DNA of 34,060 bases from Opitutaceae bacterium (GTDB taxonomy: Bacteria > Verrucomicrobiota > Verrucomicrobiia > Opitutales > Opitutaceae): NCBI GenBank assembly GCA_016794625.1, contig JAEUGY010000014.1, positions 1 to 34,060 of the forward strand, read 5' to 3'. Made by a program: the position numbers and the translations under genes. Of the stretch, positions 16,509 to 24,946 are shown one piece after another. Under the pieces are notes generated by a model. That model searched no databases. It was not told where the DNA came from and saw only the letters and a program-made list of their open reading frames with translations. Position 1 is the stretch's first letter. Every line of letters starts with the position of its first letter.

Positions 16509-16870
16509 TCCCAGCAGCCTCCAGTTCCCGATTCACGGCCCATGAACGCGACGCGTTGATGATCCTGGGCTTTCTGCACCTCGAACAGGCCCGGGCCGCG
16601 GAGGCCGCCACCTTGTTGCGTCCCTTGCACCGGGACCGGCCGGAGGACGGCGAGGTGGAACGCTGCCTCGCGCTCGCCGAGCTGCTCTCCGGCCGGGCCG
16701 AGGTGGCCGCCCGGCTGGCCGCCCACGCCTATCCGCATGCCCCGGAACACCTCCGGACGGCGATGGGACTGATTTACGCCAAGGCACTCTGGCTGGCCGG
16801 CGACGAGCCGGGCGCGCGCGAGGTGCTGCTGAAGATTCTGGCCCGCAAGGAAACCCGTGATGAACGCTAG
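16505..16870 (+). CDS. yscY: YscY-like chaperone of YscX (TPR-like)
   Basis: A 121-aa helical protein of TPR type (LMILGFLHLEQARAAEAATL, then LAELLSGRAEVAARLAAHAY, then AKALWLAGDEPGAREVLL). Its length, the single-domain TPR fold and its place between yscX and sctV match YscY, the cytosolic partner that binds YscX and docks it on SctV. It overlaps yscX by 4 bases and sctV by 11 bases. The TPR pattern alone would allow other chaperones. The identification relies on the neighbouring YscX-like protein and the gene order. Confidence 0.8.
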   Translation: MIPAASSSRFTAHERDALMILGFLHLEQARAAEAATLLRPLHRDRPEDGEVERCLALAELLSGRAEVAARLAAHAYPHAPEHLRTAMGLIYAKALWLAGDEPGAREVLLKILARKETRDER

Positions 16871-18956
16871 TATCGCCACTCTGCAGAACCGATTGTTGGG
16901 ACTCACCAAATACGCCGACGTGCTGCTGGCCGTCGTCGTGGTGCTGATCCTGTCGCTCATGATCCTGCCGGTGCCGCCGTGGCTGCTGGACCTGCTGCTC
17001 GCGACCAACCTCTCGATCTCGATCCTGCTGCTGGTGCTGTCGATGTACGTGCCCAACGTGCTGGCATTCTCGACGTTTCCGTCGCTCCTGCTGGTCACCA
17101 CGCTGTTCCGGCTCGGACTGAACATCACCACCACCCGTCTGATCCTGCTAGAGGCGCACGCGGGCGACATCATCTTCACGTTCGGCAACTTTGTCGTCGG
17201 GGGAAACTTCGCCGTGGGCGTCGTGATCTTCCTGATCATCACGATTGTCCAGTTCGTGGTCATCACCAAGGGCGCCGAGCGCGTGGCGGAGGTCGCCGCC
17301 CGTTTCACGCTCGATGCCATGCCGGGCAAGCAGATGAGCGTCGATGCGGACCTGCGCTCGGGCAACATCGACCAGGCGGAGGCCAAACGCCGGCGTCACG
17401 ATCTCGAGAAGGAGAGCCAGCTGCATGGCGCGATGGATGGCGCGATGAAGTTTGTGAAGGGCGACGCCATCGCCGGCCTGATCATCACTGCGATCAACAT
17501 CTTGGCCGGCGTCACCATCGGCGTGCTGCAGAAGGGCATGGAGGTGCCCAAGGCCCTCGCAACGTATTCAATCTTGACGATCGGTGATGGACTGGTCTCA
17601 CAGATCCCCGCCCTGCTGATTTCGATCACAGCGGGCATGATCGTGACCCGTGTGGGCACCTCGGAGGAGGGACCGAGCACGCTTGGCGGCGACGTGTTTG
17701 GCCAGCTGCTTTCGCAGCCAAAGGGTCTGTTCATCGCCGGCGGCTTCATGCTCGCCTTTGGTGCGATCCCCGGCTTTCCGCCCATTCCCTTCCTCGTGCT
17801 CGGCACGGTCGTCCTGGTGGCCGGATTCGGCCTGTCGCGGAAGGCCAAGGCGAAGGAGCCGCGCGACAAGCGCGACCTGCCGGCGATGGCGCCGGCGGGA
17901 CAGAAGGCCCCGCCCAAGCGCAAGGACGCCACCGACGAGTTTTCCATCACCGTGCCGCTGCTCATGGACGTGGCCGCGGCGAGCCAGGGCGCCGTCGACG
18001 CCGAGTCGATGAACGACGAGCTCATGCGCGTCCGCCAGGCGCTTTACCACGACCTCGGCGTGCCCTTCCCGGGGATCCACCTGCGCTTCAATGAAGCGCT
18101 GACCGACGGACGCTACCGGATCCTGCTCCACGAGGTGCCGCTGGCCGAGGGCATGTTCCGCGCCGGACACGTGCTCGCCCGCGAGAAGCCCGAAACGCTC
18201 AAGATGCTCGGCGTGCCCTTTGTCGAGGACAAGCCCTTCCTGCCCGGTCTGCGCCCGCTCTGGGTGGCCGACGACCAGGTGGCGGCCCTCGGCAAGGCAC
18301 GGGTGCCGTTCCTCAAGCCGACTCCGGTGCTGACCTACCACCTTTCGGTCATCCTCAAGCGCTACGCCGGCGACTTTATCGGGCTGCAGGAAACCAAATA
18401 CCTGCTCGAGCAAATGGAGGGACAGTTCCCGGAGGTGGTGCGGGAAGTGCAGCGCGTGCTGCCGGTGCAGAAGATCACCGAAGTGCTCCAGCGGCTCGTG
18501 CAGGAGGACGTCTCCATCCGCAACCTACGCACCATTCTGCAGGCGCTCATCGAGTGGGGGCAGAAGGAGAAGGAGGCGGTGCTCCTCACCGAGTACGTGC
18601 GCTCCAGTCTGCGTCGCTACATCAGCTACAAGTTCAGTCGCGGACAGAACATTCTCGCGGCCTACCTGCTCGAGCCCGATGTCGAGGAGAAGATCCGCAA
18701 GGCGATCCGGCAGACCTCCGCCGGATCGTACCTCGCGCTCGAGCCGGCGAGCGTCAAGAAGCTGCTGCAGTCGGTGCGCAAGGAAGTCGGCAATCTGTGG
18801 GAGAACACGCAGCGTCCCGTGCTGCTCACGTCGATGGATGTGCGCCGCTACACCCGCAAGCTGGTGGAGCAGGAGTTCTACGATCTGCCCGTGCTCTCGC
18901 ATCAGGAATTGACGGAGGAAATCACCATCCAGCCGCTTGGCCGGATCTCCATGTAA
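16860..18956 (+). CDS. sctV: SctV: major export gate protein of the type III secretion system
   Basis: A 698-aa protein of the FlhA/SctV (FHIPEP) family. The N-terminal part (about 15-330) holds about eight transmembrane segments and the signature around residues 148-170 (RFTLDAMPGKQMSVDADLRS). The linker is rich in Lys and Pro (about 325-360). The C-terminal cytosolic domain (about 365-698) forms the nine-membered ring that receives chaperone-substrate complexes. Members of the family conduct proton-driven export. Length is typical (YscV is about 704 aa) and the gene looks intact. ATG 16860 was chosen; the GTG just before it at 16857 is equally possible. The preceding yscX/yscY homologues are known partners of SctV in Yersinia. 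Confidence 0.97.
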   Translation: MNASIATLQNRLLGLTKYADVLLAVVVVLILSLMILPVPPWLLDLLLATNLSISILLLVLSMYVPNVLAFSTFPSLLLVTTLFRLGLNITTTRLILLEAHAGDIIFTFGNFVVGGNFAVGVVIFLIITIVQFVVITKGAERVAEVAARFTLDAMPGKQMSVDADLRSGNIDQAEAKRRRHDLEKESQLHGAMDGAMKFVKGDAIAGLIITAINILAGVTIGVLQKGMEVPKALATYSILTIGDGLVSQIPALLISITAGMIVTRVGTSEEGPSTLGGDVFGQLLSQPKGLFIAGGFMLAFGAIPGFPPIPFLVLGTVVLVAGFGLSRKAKAKEPRDKRDLPAMAPAGQKAPPKRKDATDEFSITVPLLMDVAAASQGAVDAESMNDELMRVRQALYHDLGVPFPGIHLRFNEALTDGRYRILLHEVPLAEGMFRAGHVLAREKPETLKMLGVPFVEDKPFLPGLRPLWVADDQVAALGKARVPFLKPTPVLTYHLSVILKRYAGDFIGLQETKYLLEQMEGQFPEVVREVQRVLPVQKITEVLQRLVQEDVSIRNLRTILQALIEWGQKEKEAVLLTEYVRSSLRRYISYKFSRGQNILAAYLLEPDVEEKIRKAIRQTSAGSYLALEPASVKKLLQSVRKEVGNLWENTQRPVLLTSMDVRRYTRKLVEQEFYDLPVLSHQELTEEITIQPLGRISM

Positions 18957-18963
18957 CACGACC

Positions 18964-19410
18964 ATGAACGAACTGAAAAACGCCGTGCGCGCCCTGTGCG
19001 ATGAGCTGGGGCTCGAGCCTCCCGCCCCCGATGGGCGCGGTCGGTACGAACTGCAGGTCGATGAGTTGGTGCTCAGGATCGGGCCGTGGTCGACGGATGA
19101 GGCGGTGCTGGAGGGCGTCATCCGCCGCTTCGGCCGCGATGCGGCCAAGTCGTGGGAAAACCAGCAGGACGTCCTGCGTCAGGTGCTGACGTGGAACATC
19201 GCCCGGCTCAAGGGTCAGGCCCGGCCCGAGGTCCTGAGTTTCGACGACGAGGAAAACATCCTGCTGCTCTGGCGGACCTGGCCGCTGAACGAGCGGCTGA
19301 GTTTCGAGATGATCAAGGGAGCCGAGGACATGCTCAACGAACTGGAATTCTGGCGCGGGAAACTGCAGGCGGCCGCTCCTTCCGGCGGTGGAAACGGAGG
19401 TCGGTCGTGA
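18964..19410 (+). CDS. YscB-like class I type III chaperone
   Basis: A 148-aa acidic protein with the class I (CesT-fold) chaperone pattern: an N-terminal helix (AVRALCDELGLEPP), a strand region (GRYELQVDELVLRIG), and LSFDDEENILLLWRTWPL before a last long helix ending near EFWRGKL. It sits directly upstream of sctC, the place of yscB in Yersinia, and YscB is the SycN partner for YopN. It also follows sctV, where Yersinia has lcrR, but the chaperone pattern favours YscB. The start ATG 18964 lies 7 bases after sctV. The stop overlaps the sctC GTG as GTGA. It could instead be a chaperone for an unlinked effector. Confidence 0.72.
   Translation: MNELKNAVRALCDELGLEPPAPDGRGRYELQVDELVLRIGPWSTDEAVLEGVIRRFGRDAAKSWENQQDVLRQVLTWNIARLKGQARPEVLSFDDEENILLLWRTWPLNERLSFEMIKGAEDMLNELEFWRGKLQAAAPSGGGNGGRS
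19396..19400 (+). promoter_or_regulatory. Shine-Dalgarno that fixes the sctC start
   Basis: GGAGG lies six bases before the GTG at 19407, inside the 3' end of the chaperone gene. This supports the GTG start and hence a signal peptide at the very N-terminus of SctC. Confidence 0.7.
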
Positions 19411-21314
19411 TCCTTTCCCTTCTCCGCCGCTGCGGCTGCCTGGGTGCCGCCCTGCTGGTCGGGTCCGCGCCGCTGGTGGCGGACATCCCGTGGAGGCGCG
19501 ACCGCGTCTCCCTCAGCGCGGATCGCAAACCCGCGGCCGACGTGCTGCGTGCCTTCGCCCTGGAACAGGGGCTGCCGGTCGATCTGACGGAGAGTGTGGC
19601 CAGCGCTTCGATCTCCGGGGAGTTCGACGGCCTGACGCCTCGCCAGTTCCTCGACGCGGTCTGCGACGCCGGTGAGTTCGTCTGGTTCTGGGACGGTTCG
19701 CGTCTCCACATCGCACCGGCCGCGCAGAGTCGCAGCCGTCTGCTCGAGCTGCCGCAGGTGACGCTTGAACAAGCTCAGGCCGCGTTCGAGTCTCTTGGTT
19801 TCGCGTCCGGTCCCGCGGCGCGTTCCGTCGGGCTGCGCGGCGCGGGCGGCGTGCTCACCTTGAGCGGGAGCCCGGCTTTTCTGGAGGTGGCGGAACCCGT
19901 GCTGCGTGCCCTGGAGAGCCAGGCCCGCACGAAGAGCGAGCAGGCGGACGCCCTCGCGGCCCAGGCGGCGGAGGCCTCGCGGGCGCAGGCCTCCGAAATG
20001 CAGGTCCGGGTGTTTCGTCTCAAGCACGCCACCGCCGGGGACCTCACGATCCGGGGCGGTGGCGCGCAGACCGTCGTGCCGGGGGTGGCGCGGGCCCTGC
20101 AGAACATCATGGGCACGGCCTCCGGCTCACTTTCGACCGGTTCCGAGGGGACGGATCGCAAGCGCGCCCGTCCGAGTCTCTTTGGCACCGGACTGGCCGC
20201 CGTGGGTCGGGACGAGCCTGCGCCAGCCGCCGAGTCCGGCGGCACCAGCCGCGGCCAGGCCGCGCGCGGGCCGCAACCGGGTGGTCTTGAGTCCGAGGGC
20301 GAGCGGGCGCTGATCCAGGCGGAGCCGCGGTTGAATGCCGTCATTGTGCGCGATACCGTGGCGCGTCTTCCGCTCTACGCCTCCCTCATTGAACAGCTCG
20401 ACGTGGCCAGTCCGGTGATCGAGATCTCGGCCGCCGTGGTCGACATCGATGCCGACAATGGCAAGTCGCTGGGTGTGGAGTTTCTCAGTTTTGGCGATGG
20501 TCGGAGTGGCACCAAGGCACGGCTCGGCTTCGAGGCGGACCGGGCGTTCAACCAGGGCGATGGCGACAACTCCGGATCCACGCCGGCCTTTGTCGACGGC
20601 ACCAACGTGGTGCGCGGCGCCGGTCTGTCGACGTCGGTCCTCGTGCCTGTCAGCGGCTATGAATTGCTGACGCGGATCCGCGCTTTGGAGGAAAAGGGCG
20701 AGGCGCAGCTGGTCACCAGTCCGTCCGTCATCACCCTCGAGAATGTCGAAGCCAGTCTGCGCCAGGAAGAGACGGTCTTCGTCCGGGTGGCGGGGCGCGA
20801 TGCCACGGATTTGTTTGATGTGCGCGCCGGGGTGCAGCTCCGGGTCACGCCGACCCTGGTGCAGGAGGGTGACGAGATCACGTTCCGACTCGTCGTCGAT
20901 GTGCAGGATGGATCCTTCAGCGACCTGCGGGTCGACGGGGTGCCGTCGACCCGAGAGAGTGCCATCAGCACGCAGGCCGTCGTGCCCGGAGACAAGACGT
21001 TGTTGATTGGGGGATACTTCGTGGAACGGCAGAACAACAATGTCCGTCAGGTGCCCGTGCTCGGCAATGTGCCGGTGGTCGGGCGCTTGTTTCAGCGGAG
21101 CGAAAACAACCGCTCTCGGGCGCAGCGCTTCTTTTTCATCACGCCGCGGCTGGTCGATGTGCACCGCGAGTCCCGGCTGAACCGCCCGGGTGCCGCGGTG
21201 GCCTCGTCACCCCTGCCCAAGGCCGCCACGGATCCCGATGCGGTCGCCCGGCGTGCCCACGACCTTGTCGGTCGTTCGCTGGCACCGCGCGTGAGTGATC
21301 AGCCGCAACCCTAG
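19407..21314 (+). CDS. sctC: SctC: outer-membrane secretin of the type III secretion system
   Basis: A 635-aa secretin (Yersinia YscC is about 607 aa). Signal peptide at residues 1-25. N0/STN-like domain (about 30-105, SADRKPAADVLRAFALEQG). N1-type region. An Ala/Gln-rich linker (about 173-198). Then the secretin core (about 336-587), beginning IEISAAVVDIDADNGKSLGV and including TSPSVITLENVEA, VPGDKTLLIGGYF, VPVLGNVPVVGRLF and the final FFFITPRLVDV. It forms the 15-16-subunit outer-membrane channel around the needle. A secretin is absent from flagellar export systems, so it marks this cluster as an injectisome. No pilotin-like lipoprotein is recognisable nearby. GTG 19407 is supported by a good ribosome site. 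Confidence 0.96.
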   Translation: MILSLLRRCGCLGAALLVGSAPLVADIPWRRDRVSLSADRKPAADVLRAFALEQGLPVDLTESVASASISGEFDGLTPRQFLDAVCDAGEFVWFWDGSRLHIAPAAQSRSRLLELPQVTLEQAQAAFESLGFASGPAARSVGLRGAGGVLTLSGSPAFLEVAEPVLRALESQARTKSEQADALAAQAAEASRAQASEMQVRVFRLKHATAGDLTIRGGGAQTVVPGVARALQNIMGTASGSLSTGSEGTDRKRARPSLFGTGLAAVGRDEPAPAAESGGTSRGQAARGPQPGGLESEGERALIQAEPRLNAVIVRDTVARLPLYASLIEQLDVASPVIEISAAVVDIDADNGKSLGVEFLSFGDGRSGTKARLGFEADRAFNQGDGDNSGSTPAFVDGTNVVRGAGLSTSVLVPVSGYELLTRIRALEEKGEAQLVTSPSVITLENVEASLRQEETVFVRVAGRDATDLFDVRAGVQLRVTPTLVQEGDEITFRLVVDVQDGSFSDLRVDGVPSTRESAISTQAVVPGDKTLLIGGYFVERQNNNVRQVPVLGNVPVVGRLFQRSENNRSRAQRFFFITPRLVDVHRESRLNRPGAAVASSPLPKAATDPDAVARRAHDLVGRSLAPRVSDQPQP

Positions 21315-21317
21315 ACC

Positions 21318-22643
21318 ATGTCCACCATGTCCGCTTCCGGCGATTGGCTGCTCAAGATCATCTCCGGTCCTCATCAGGGGGCCGAAGTCCTGCTCAAACC
21401 GGGTCGGCTGGTGGTGGGTTCCCACCCCGACTGCGACCTTGTCCTCCATGACGTGCTCGTGGCGGCCCAGCATTTTGCCCTGACGTTGGAAAAGGGCGTG
21501 CTGACCGTCGAACCGCTCGAGGGACGGGTCTTCACCCAAGGCAAGCGGGTTGAAGCGCGAGGCACGGTACGCGAGTTTGGTTTTGTCACGGCGGGCACGA
21601 CCCACCTGGTGCTGGGTCCCGCAGCGGCGCGCTGGCCTTTGCTTTCAGCCGCAGATGTGCCGGTGTTGGAAAAGGAGCCGGTGGCCGCGCCGGCGGAGGC
21701 AAAGCCGCCGGCGGCTGCAGCGGTGCCGGGTGCGGCGGACAAGACCGCGGCTGCGACCGGAGCGTCGCCGAAAGGGCCGAGTCCGGAGCAACGGCGTCGC
21801 GCCTGGTACGTGGCCGGCTTTGGCGGCGTGATGCTGCTGGTCTGGCTTGCGCTTTGGTTCTACTGGGCGCCGCCGCCGGTCCCGCCGCCGACCCCCGCGG
21901 TGCGCGAGCGGGCGGAACTGGCCCTGCGCTCCCGGCCAGAGGGCCAGTCGCTCACACTCGAAGAGCAGGGAGGCACATGGGTCGTCTCCGGTTACGTCGA
22001 TTCGGAGGTCGCCTACCGCGAGCTCTCGACCGCGCTTCGTTTGGAGGCCCCCGAGGTCTCCCAGCGGTTCTGGAGCACGCCGCGGTTGTTGGAATCCGCC
22101 CGCGCCTTCCTGGCCGAGCGCAAGCTGACCCTCGACGCCACCGCCGAGGGTCCCGGTGAGCTGCGTATCCAGGGTACCGTACGATCAGCGGCCGAGTGGT
22201 CGCGGATCCGCCAGCTCCTGCTCGCGGAGATCCCAGGCTTGCAGCGGATCCGCGACGACGTGCTCTACACCGCCGCGACATCCGCTCCCGCCCTGCGGGT
22301 TGAGTCAACCGCGGCGTTGCCCCGGGTGATGGCAGGCGAGCCCGCGGCGACGCCGACCGTGGTCGGTCTGAAGGACCTCGGCGACGGCCAGGGGTGGATC
22401 CGGCTGAGCGATGGTGCGGTCCTCTTTCGCGGAGCAAGGCTCCCCGATGGCACGCGTCTGGTGGCCGTGCGTGGGGAGCAGGCCCTGCTGGAAAAGGGAG
22501 GCGCCACGTACGCGGTGACCCTGGGCGCGGAATTCAATCCGGCGCAGTGGAAGGCGATTCCCGCGACCCCGGCTGCGGACCCGGCGCCGCCGTCGGACCG
22601 GCCCGTGGCTGCGTCAGAACGAAGCCCTACCCCAAACGGGTGA
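21318..22643 (+). CDS. sctD: SctD: outer ring protein of the inner-membrane basal body
   Basis: A 441-aa single-pass membrane protein. The cytoplasmic FHA-like domain covers about residues 8-100 (LVVGSHPDCDLVLHDVLVAA, then H). A Pro/Ala-rich linker follows. The transmembrane helix is at about 162-184 (YVAGFGGVMLLVWLALWFYW). The periplasmic part (about 190-441) holds the ring-building modules expected of SctD. The phosphothreonine-binding Arg and Ser of true FHA domains are replaced (GS instead of GR, A instead of S), as in Yersinia YscD. Members contact SctK/SctQ pods in the cytosol and SctC in the periplasm. The start is three bases after the sctC stop. A second ATG at 21327 is possible. Confidence 0.92.
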   Translation: MSTMSASGDWLLKIISGPHQGAEVLLKPGRLVVGSHPDCDLVLHDVLVAAQHFALTLEKGVLTVEPLEGRVFTQGKRVEARGTVREFGFVTAGTTHLVLGPAAARWPLLSAADVPVLEKEPVAAPAEAKPPAAAAVPGAADKTAAATGASPKGPSPEQRRRAWYVAGFGGVMLLVWLALWFYWAPPPVPPPTPAVRERAELALRSRPEGQSLTLEEQGGTWVVSGYVDSEVAYRELSTALRLEAPEVSQRFWSTPRLLESARAFLAERKLTLDATAEGPGELRIQGTVRSAAEWSRIRQLLLAEIPGLQRIRDDVLYTAATSAPALRVESTAALPRVMAGEPAATPTVVGLKDLGDGQGWIRLSDGAVLFRGARLPDGTRLVAVRGEQALLEKGGATYAVTLGAEFNPAQWKAIPATPAADPAPPSDRPVAASERSPTPNG

Positions 22644-22730
22644 AAATCCCCCGCCAAACCGGCCTGTCGATTGACCCGCGCCCCCCGGAAAAGAAATCGT
22701 CCCAGCACGCGACCGCCGCCCCTTTCATCC

Positions 22731-22982
22731 ATGACCACGATCGACACTCCCGAATTTGACCTCGCGCTCGAGCAGGATGCCAGCGGCGAGTTTCACCGCT
22801 CGGTGCAGGAGTTTCTCTCCCGCTCTCTCGCGGATGTCCGCCAGCAGCTCCAGCGCGGGCTCTCACCGCTTGAATTCGAACAGGCGAAGAAGATCGAGAC
22901 GGCGCTCGAACGAGCCACCGACGTCATTCGCTTCTCCGCCGCCCAGATTTCCTCCCGGTCAGTTCAACCCATAACCTCGTAA
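22731..22982 (+). CDS. sctE: SctE (YscE-like) needle co-chaperone
   Basis: An 83-aa, two-helix protein. Residues about 21-74 (VQEFLSRSLADVRQQLQRGL, then EQAKKIETALERATDVIRFS) match the layout of YscE: a helical hairpin with RG at the turn. YscE forms a complex with YscG that holds the needle subunit YscF in the cytosol before export. The gene is followed by sctF and sctG homologues in the order E-F-G, as in Yersinia virC. The start ATG 22731 has the C-rich leader common in this cluster. An upstream in-frame start (22671) would add a basic stretch of 20 residues and was rejected. The gap to sctD (87 bases) is the largest inside the secretion run. Confidence 0.78.
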   Translation: MTTIDTPEFDLALEQDASGEFHRSVQEFLSRSLADVRQQLQRGLSPLEFEQAKKIETALERATDVIRFSAAQISSRSVQPITS

Positions 22983-22995
22983 ACAAACTACAGCC

Positions 22996-23265
22996 ATGCC
23001 CGTCCTCTCCAACACCCTCGGTACCACCCCTCTCTTCGGCGGAAACTCCGATGTCTGGGAAACGATCAACTCGATGGCGGATCAGGTCCGCCAGCAGACG
23101 AACAATGTGATCGGCGCCTCCAACTCGACCGACTTCTCGGATCCGGGTGCGGTCGTGCTCCTCCAGATGCGCGTCAATCAGGTCACCAACGCCGCCACCG
23201 CGGTGTCCAATCTGGTGAAGGCCATTCAGGAGCCTTCCAAGAACGCCGTCAGCAACCTGCGCTAG
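22996..23265 (+). CDS. sctF: SctF: needle filament subunit
   Basis: An 89-aa helical-hairpin protein, matching needle subunits in length (YscF 87 aa). The C-terminal helix, DPGAVVLLQMRVNQVTNAAT followed by SNLVKAIQEPSKNAVSNLR, has the pattern of the YscF/MxiH family. The central turn contains the usual Pro (SDPGA). It polymerises into the extracellular needle through which substrates pass. The 12-13 bases before the start are AT-rich compared with the rest of the window and contain no Shine-Dalgarno sequence. It lies between the two genes for its predicted co-chaperones SctE and SctG. Confidence 0.92.
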   Translation: MPVLSNTLGTTPLFGGNSDVWETINSMADQVRQQTNNVIGASNSTDFSDPGAVVLLQMRVNQVTNAATAVSNLVKAIQEPSKNAVSNLR

Positions 23266-23287
23266 GCGCCACGTCGCCCTTCCTGCC

Positions 23288-23695
23288 ATGCAAACCTCGG
23301 GCGAGTTGGTCCGACTCCTGATGCGCACCGGCTATTGGTCGGTGTGGCACGGGCTCTACGCGGAGGCCGCGGCGCTTTTCAACGGGGCCAAGGCCGCGCG
23401 CCCGGAAAGCGAAGTGCCGGTGCTGGGCATGGCCGTGCTCGCCATGGTCATGCAACAGCCCGACTCGGCCGTGCAATTGCTGCGGGAGAACGCGCTCGCG
23501 CTCGCCCCGCGCAGTGAACTGGTCCAGGCCCACCTCGGCTGCGCCCTGCGCCTGGCCGGGGAGGAGTCCGAGGGGCAGGATCTGCTCCAGCGCGTGGTCG
23601 CCAGCGGTCGGGACGAGGACGCGCGCCGCATGGCCGTGAACCTCCTCCGTCTTTCTCCATCCCAGCTCAGTCCCCAGCTCGCCAAAGTCCTATGA
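23288..23695 (+). CDS. sctG: SctG (YscG-like) TPR needle chaperone
   Basis: A 135-aa alpha-helical TPR-like protein (GLYAEAAALFNGAKAARPES, then QPDSAVQLLRENALALAPRS, then QAHLGCALRLAGEESEGQDL). YscG is a TPR chaperone that with YscE wraps the needle subunit's C-terminal helix. Size and position right after sctF agree with this. The stop overlaps the sctI start as ATGA, so no room exists for a yscH-type gene between G and I. Without the neighbours it would only be called a TPR protein. Confidence 0.8.
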   Translation: MQTSGELVRLLMRTGYWSVWHGLYAEAAALFNGAKAARPESEVPVLGMAVLAMVMQQPDSAVQLLRENALALAPRSELVQAHLGCALRLAGEESEGQDLLQRVVASGRDEDARRMAVNLLRLSPSQLSPQLAKVL

Positions 23696-24126
23696 CTCCC
23701 ATCACCGCCCCCGTGCCGGTGGCCGTGGCCGCCCCGGCCGCGATCGAACCGGCCCCTTCCTTCAACGAGAGCGATCTGGCCCGCCTGCGGGAACTGATCC
23801 AGTCCGCCGCCTCGCAAACCGCAAATCCGCAGGGGCTCACGCCGGCCGCGGATCCGGCGGGCGCGGTCGAGGGCGTGCGTCGTACCTTTGGCGATACGAT
23901 CCTCGAGGGCATGATGCGCTTCGGCAACAACTACCAGAGCTCCCTCCGCGCGATCGAGGGACGGCTGCAGGACGTGGTGAAGTCCGAGGGCAGCGGCCTG
24001 ACCAACTTCTCCGAAATCCTCGCCCTCCAGATCGATGTCTCCAAGTGGTCCATGTCCGTCATGGGCGTCGACAACGCCGCCAAGGCGGGCGCCAACACGG
24101 TCAAGGAATTGAGCCGCGGTGGCTGA
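23692..24126 (+). CDS. sctI: SctI: inner rod protein
   Basis: A 144-aa protein. The N-terminal half is Pro/Ala-rich. The C-terminal half is amphipathic and ends LALQIDVSKWSMSVMGVDNA, then AGANTVKEL, which is the pattern of the YscI/PrgJ rod subunits. The rod connects the export gate to the needle and helps set secretion specificity. It starts at ATG 23692, overlapping the sctG stop, and is followed after 52 bases by the lipoprotein gene sctJ. The order G-I-J-K-L matches Yersinia with yscH missing. Confidence 0.88.
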   Translation: MTPITAPVPVAVAAPAAIEPAPSFNESDLARLRELIQSAASQTANPQGLTPAADPAGAVEGVRRTFGDTILEGMMRFGNNYQSSLRAIEGRLQDVVKSEGSGLTNFSEILALQIDVSKWSMSVMGVDNAAKAGANTVKELSRGG

Positions 24127-24178
24127 GGCCCCCGGCCCGGCACCGCTCCGTCCCGACGAACCCCGCGCCTCCGTCCCC

Positions 24179-24946
24179 ATGTCCCTTCTCCGTCCGAATC
24201 TTCTGCTTCGATTCAGCGCCGCCCTGCTGCTGACGCTGCTCCTCGCCGGTTGCGGCCAGGTTCCTCTCTTTTCGGAACTGTCCGAAACGGAGGCGAACGA
24301 GATGATGGCCATTCTGCTGCAGCGCGACATTCCCTGCACCAAATCGGCCGGCAAGGAGGAGCGCTGGGTGCTCAAGGTCGCCCAGGCGGACTTTTCGCGG
24401 GCCGTCGACCTGCTTCGCGCCCAGGGGTACCCGAAGGACAAGTTCACCAAGATGGGCGAGGTGTTCCAGAAATCGGGCCTCGTCAGCTCGCCGACCGAGG
24501 AGCGCATCCGCTACATGTACGCGCTCTCCCAGGAGATCGCCGGAACACTCATGCGCATCGACGGGGTCATGAACGCCCGGGTGCACATCGTCATTCCCGA
24601 CAACGATCCGCTGGCCGAGAAGATCACGCCGTCCTCCGCTGCGGTCTTCATCCGCTACCGCTCCGGTTTTGACCTCGAGAGCCTCACGCCCCAGCTCAAG
24701 AACCTGGTCATGCGCTCGATCGAGGGACTGAACTACGACAATGTCTCCCTCGTGCTCGTGCCCGCCGTCAATGGCGCGGCGGTCGCCGCCGCTTCGCGGA
24801 CCGCCCCCGCCGGGGCGGCCGGAGCGGGGGGCGACCCCCTGCTGCTGGGGGCGTTCCTGCTCGGCGGCGTCGTGCTCGGCGCCGGCTTCTTTTGGCTGAT
24901 CCGTCGCCAGATGGATCGGAAGTCTCTGCCGGGGGATGCATCGTGA
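24179..24946 (+). CDS. sctJ: SctJ: inner-membrane ring lipoprotein
   Basis: A 255-aa lipoprotein. The signal peptide ends in the lipobox LLLAGC, with Cys25 as the lipidated residue. Two ring-building modules follow (about 28-80 and about 110-190), including EANEMMAILLQRDI, QSGLVSS-like FQKSGLVSSPTEERIRY, and MNARVHIVIP. A C-terminal transmembrane helix lies at about 220-242. This is the YscJ/PrgK family that builds the 24-subunit inner ring around the export gate. ATG 24179 was preferred over GTG 24119 because it places the signal peptide at the N-terminus. The stop overlaps sctK as GTGA. Confidence 0.96.
   Translation: MSLLRPNLLLRFSAALLLTLLLAGCGQVPLFSELSETEANEMMAILLQRDIPCTKSAGKEERWVLKVAQADFSRAVDLLRAQGYPKDKFTKMGEVFQKSGLVSSPTEERIRYMYALSQEIAGTLMRIDGVMNARVHIVIPDNDPLAEKITPSSAAVFIRYRSGFDLESLTPQLKNLVMRSIEGLNYDNVSLVLVPAVNGAAVAAASRTAPAGAAGAGGDPLLLGAFLLGGVVLGAGFFWLIRRQMDRKSLPGDAS

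Noticed and set aside
18964-19410. LcrR homologue, because the gene follows sctV as lcrR does in Yersinia
   Set aside because: The strand/helix pattern is that of a class I chaperone and the gene directly precedes sctC like yscB; I saw no LcrR-specific feature.
22644-22730. Sigma-70-like promoter before sctE (TTGACC at about 22669 with a 17-base spacer)
   Set aside because: The matching -10 position reads AAATCG, which is too far from consensus; one hexamer alone is not evidence.
23688-23700. A yscH-type gene between sctG and sctI
   Set aside because: The two genes overlap by four bases, leaving no room.
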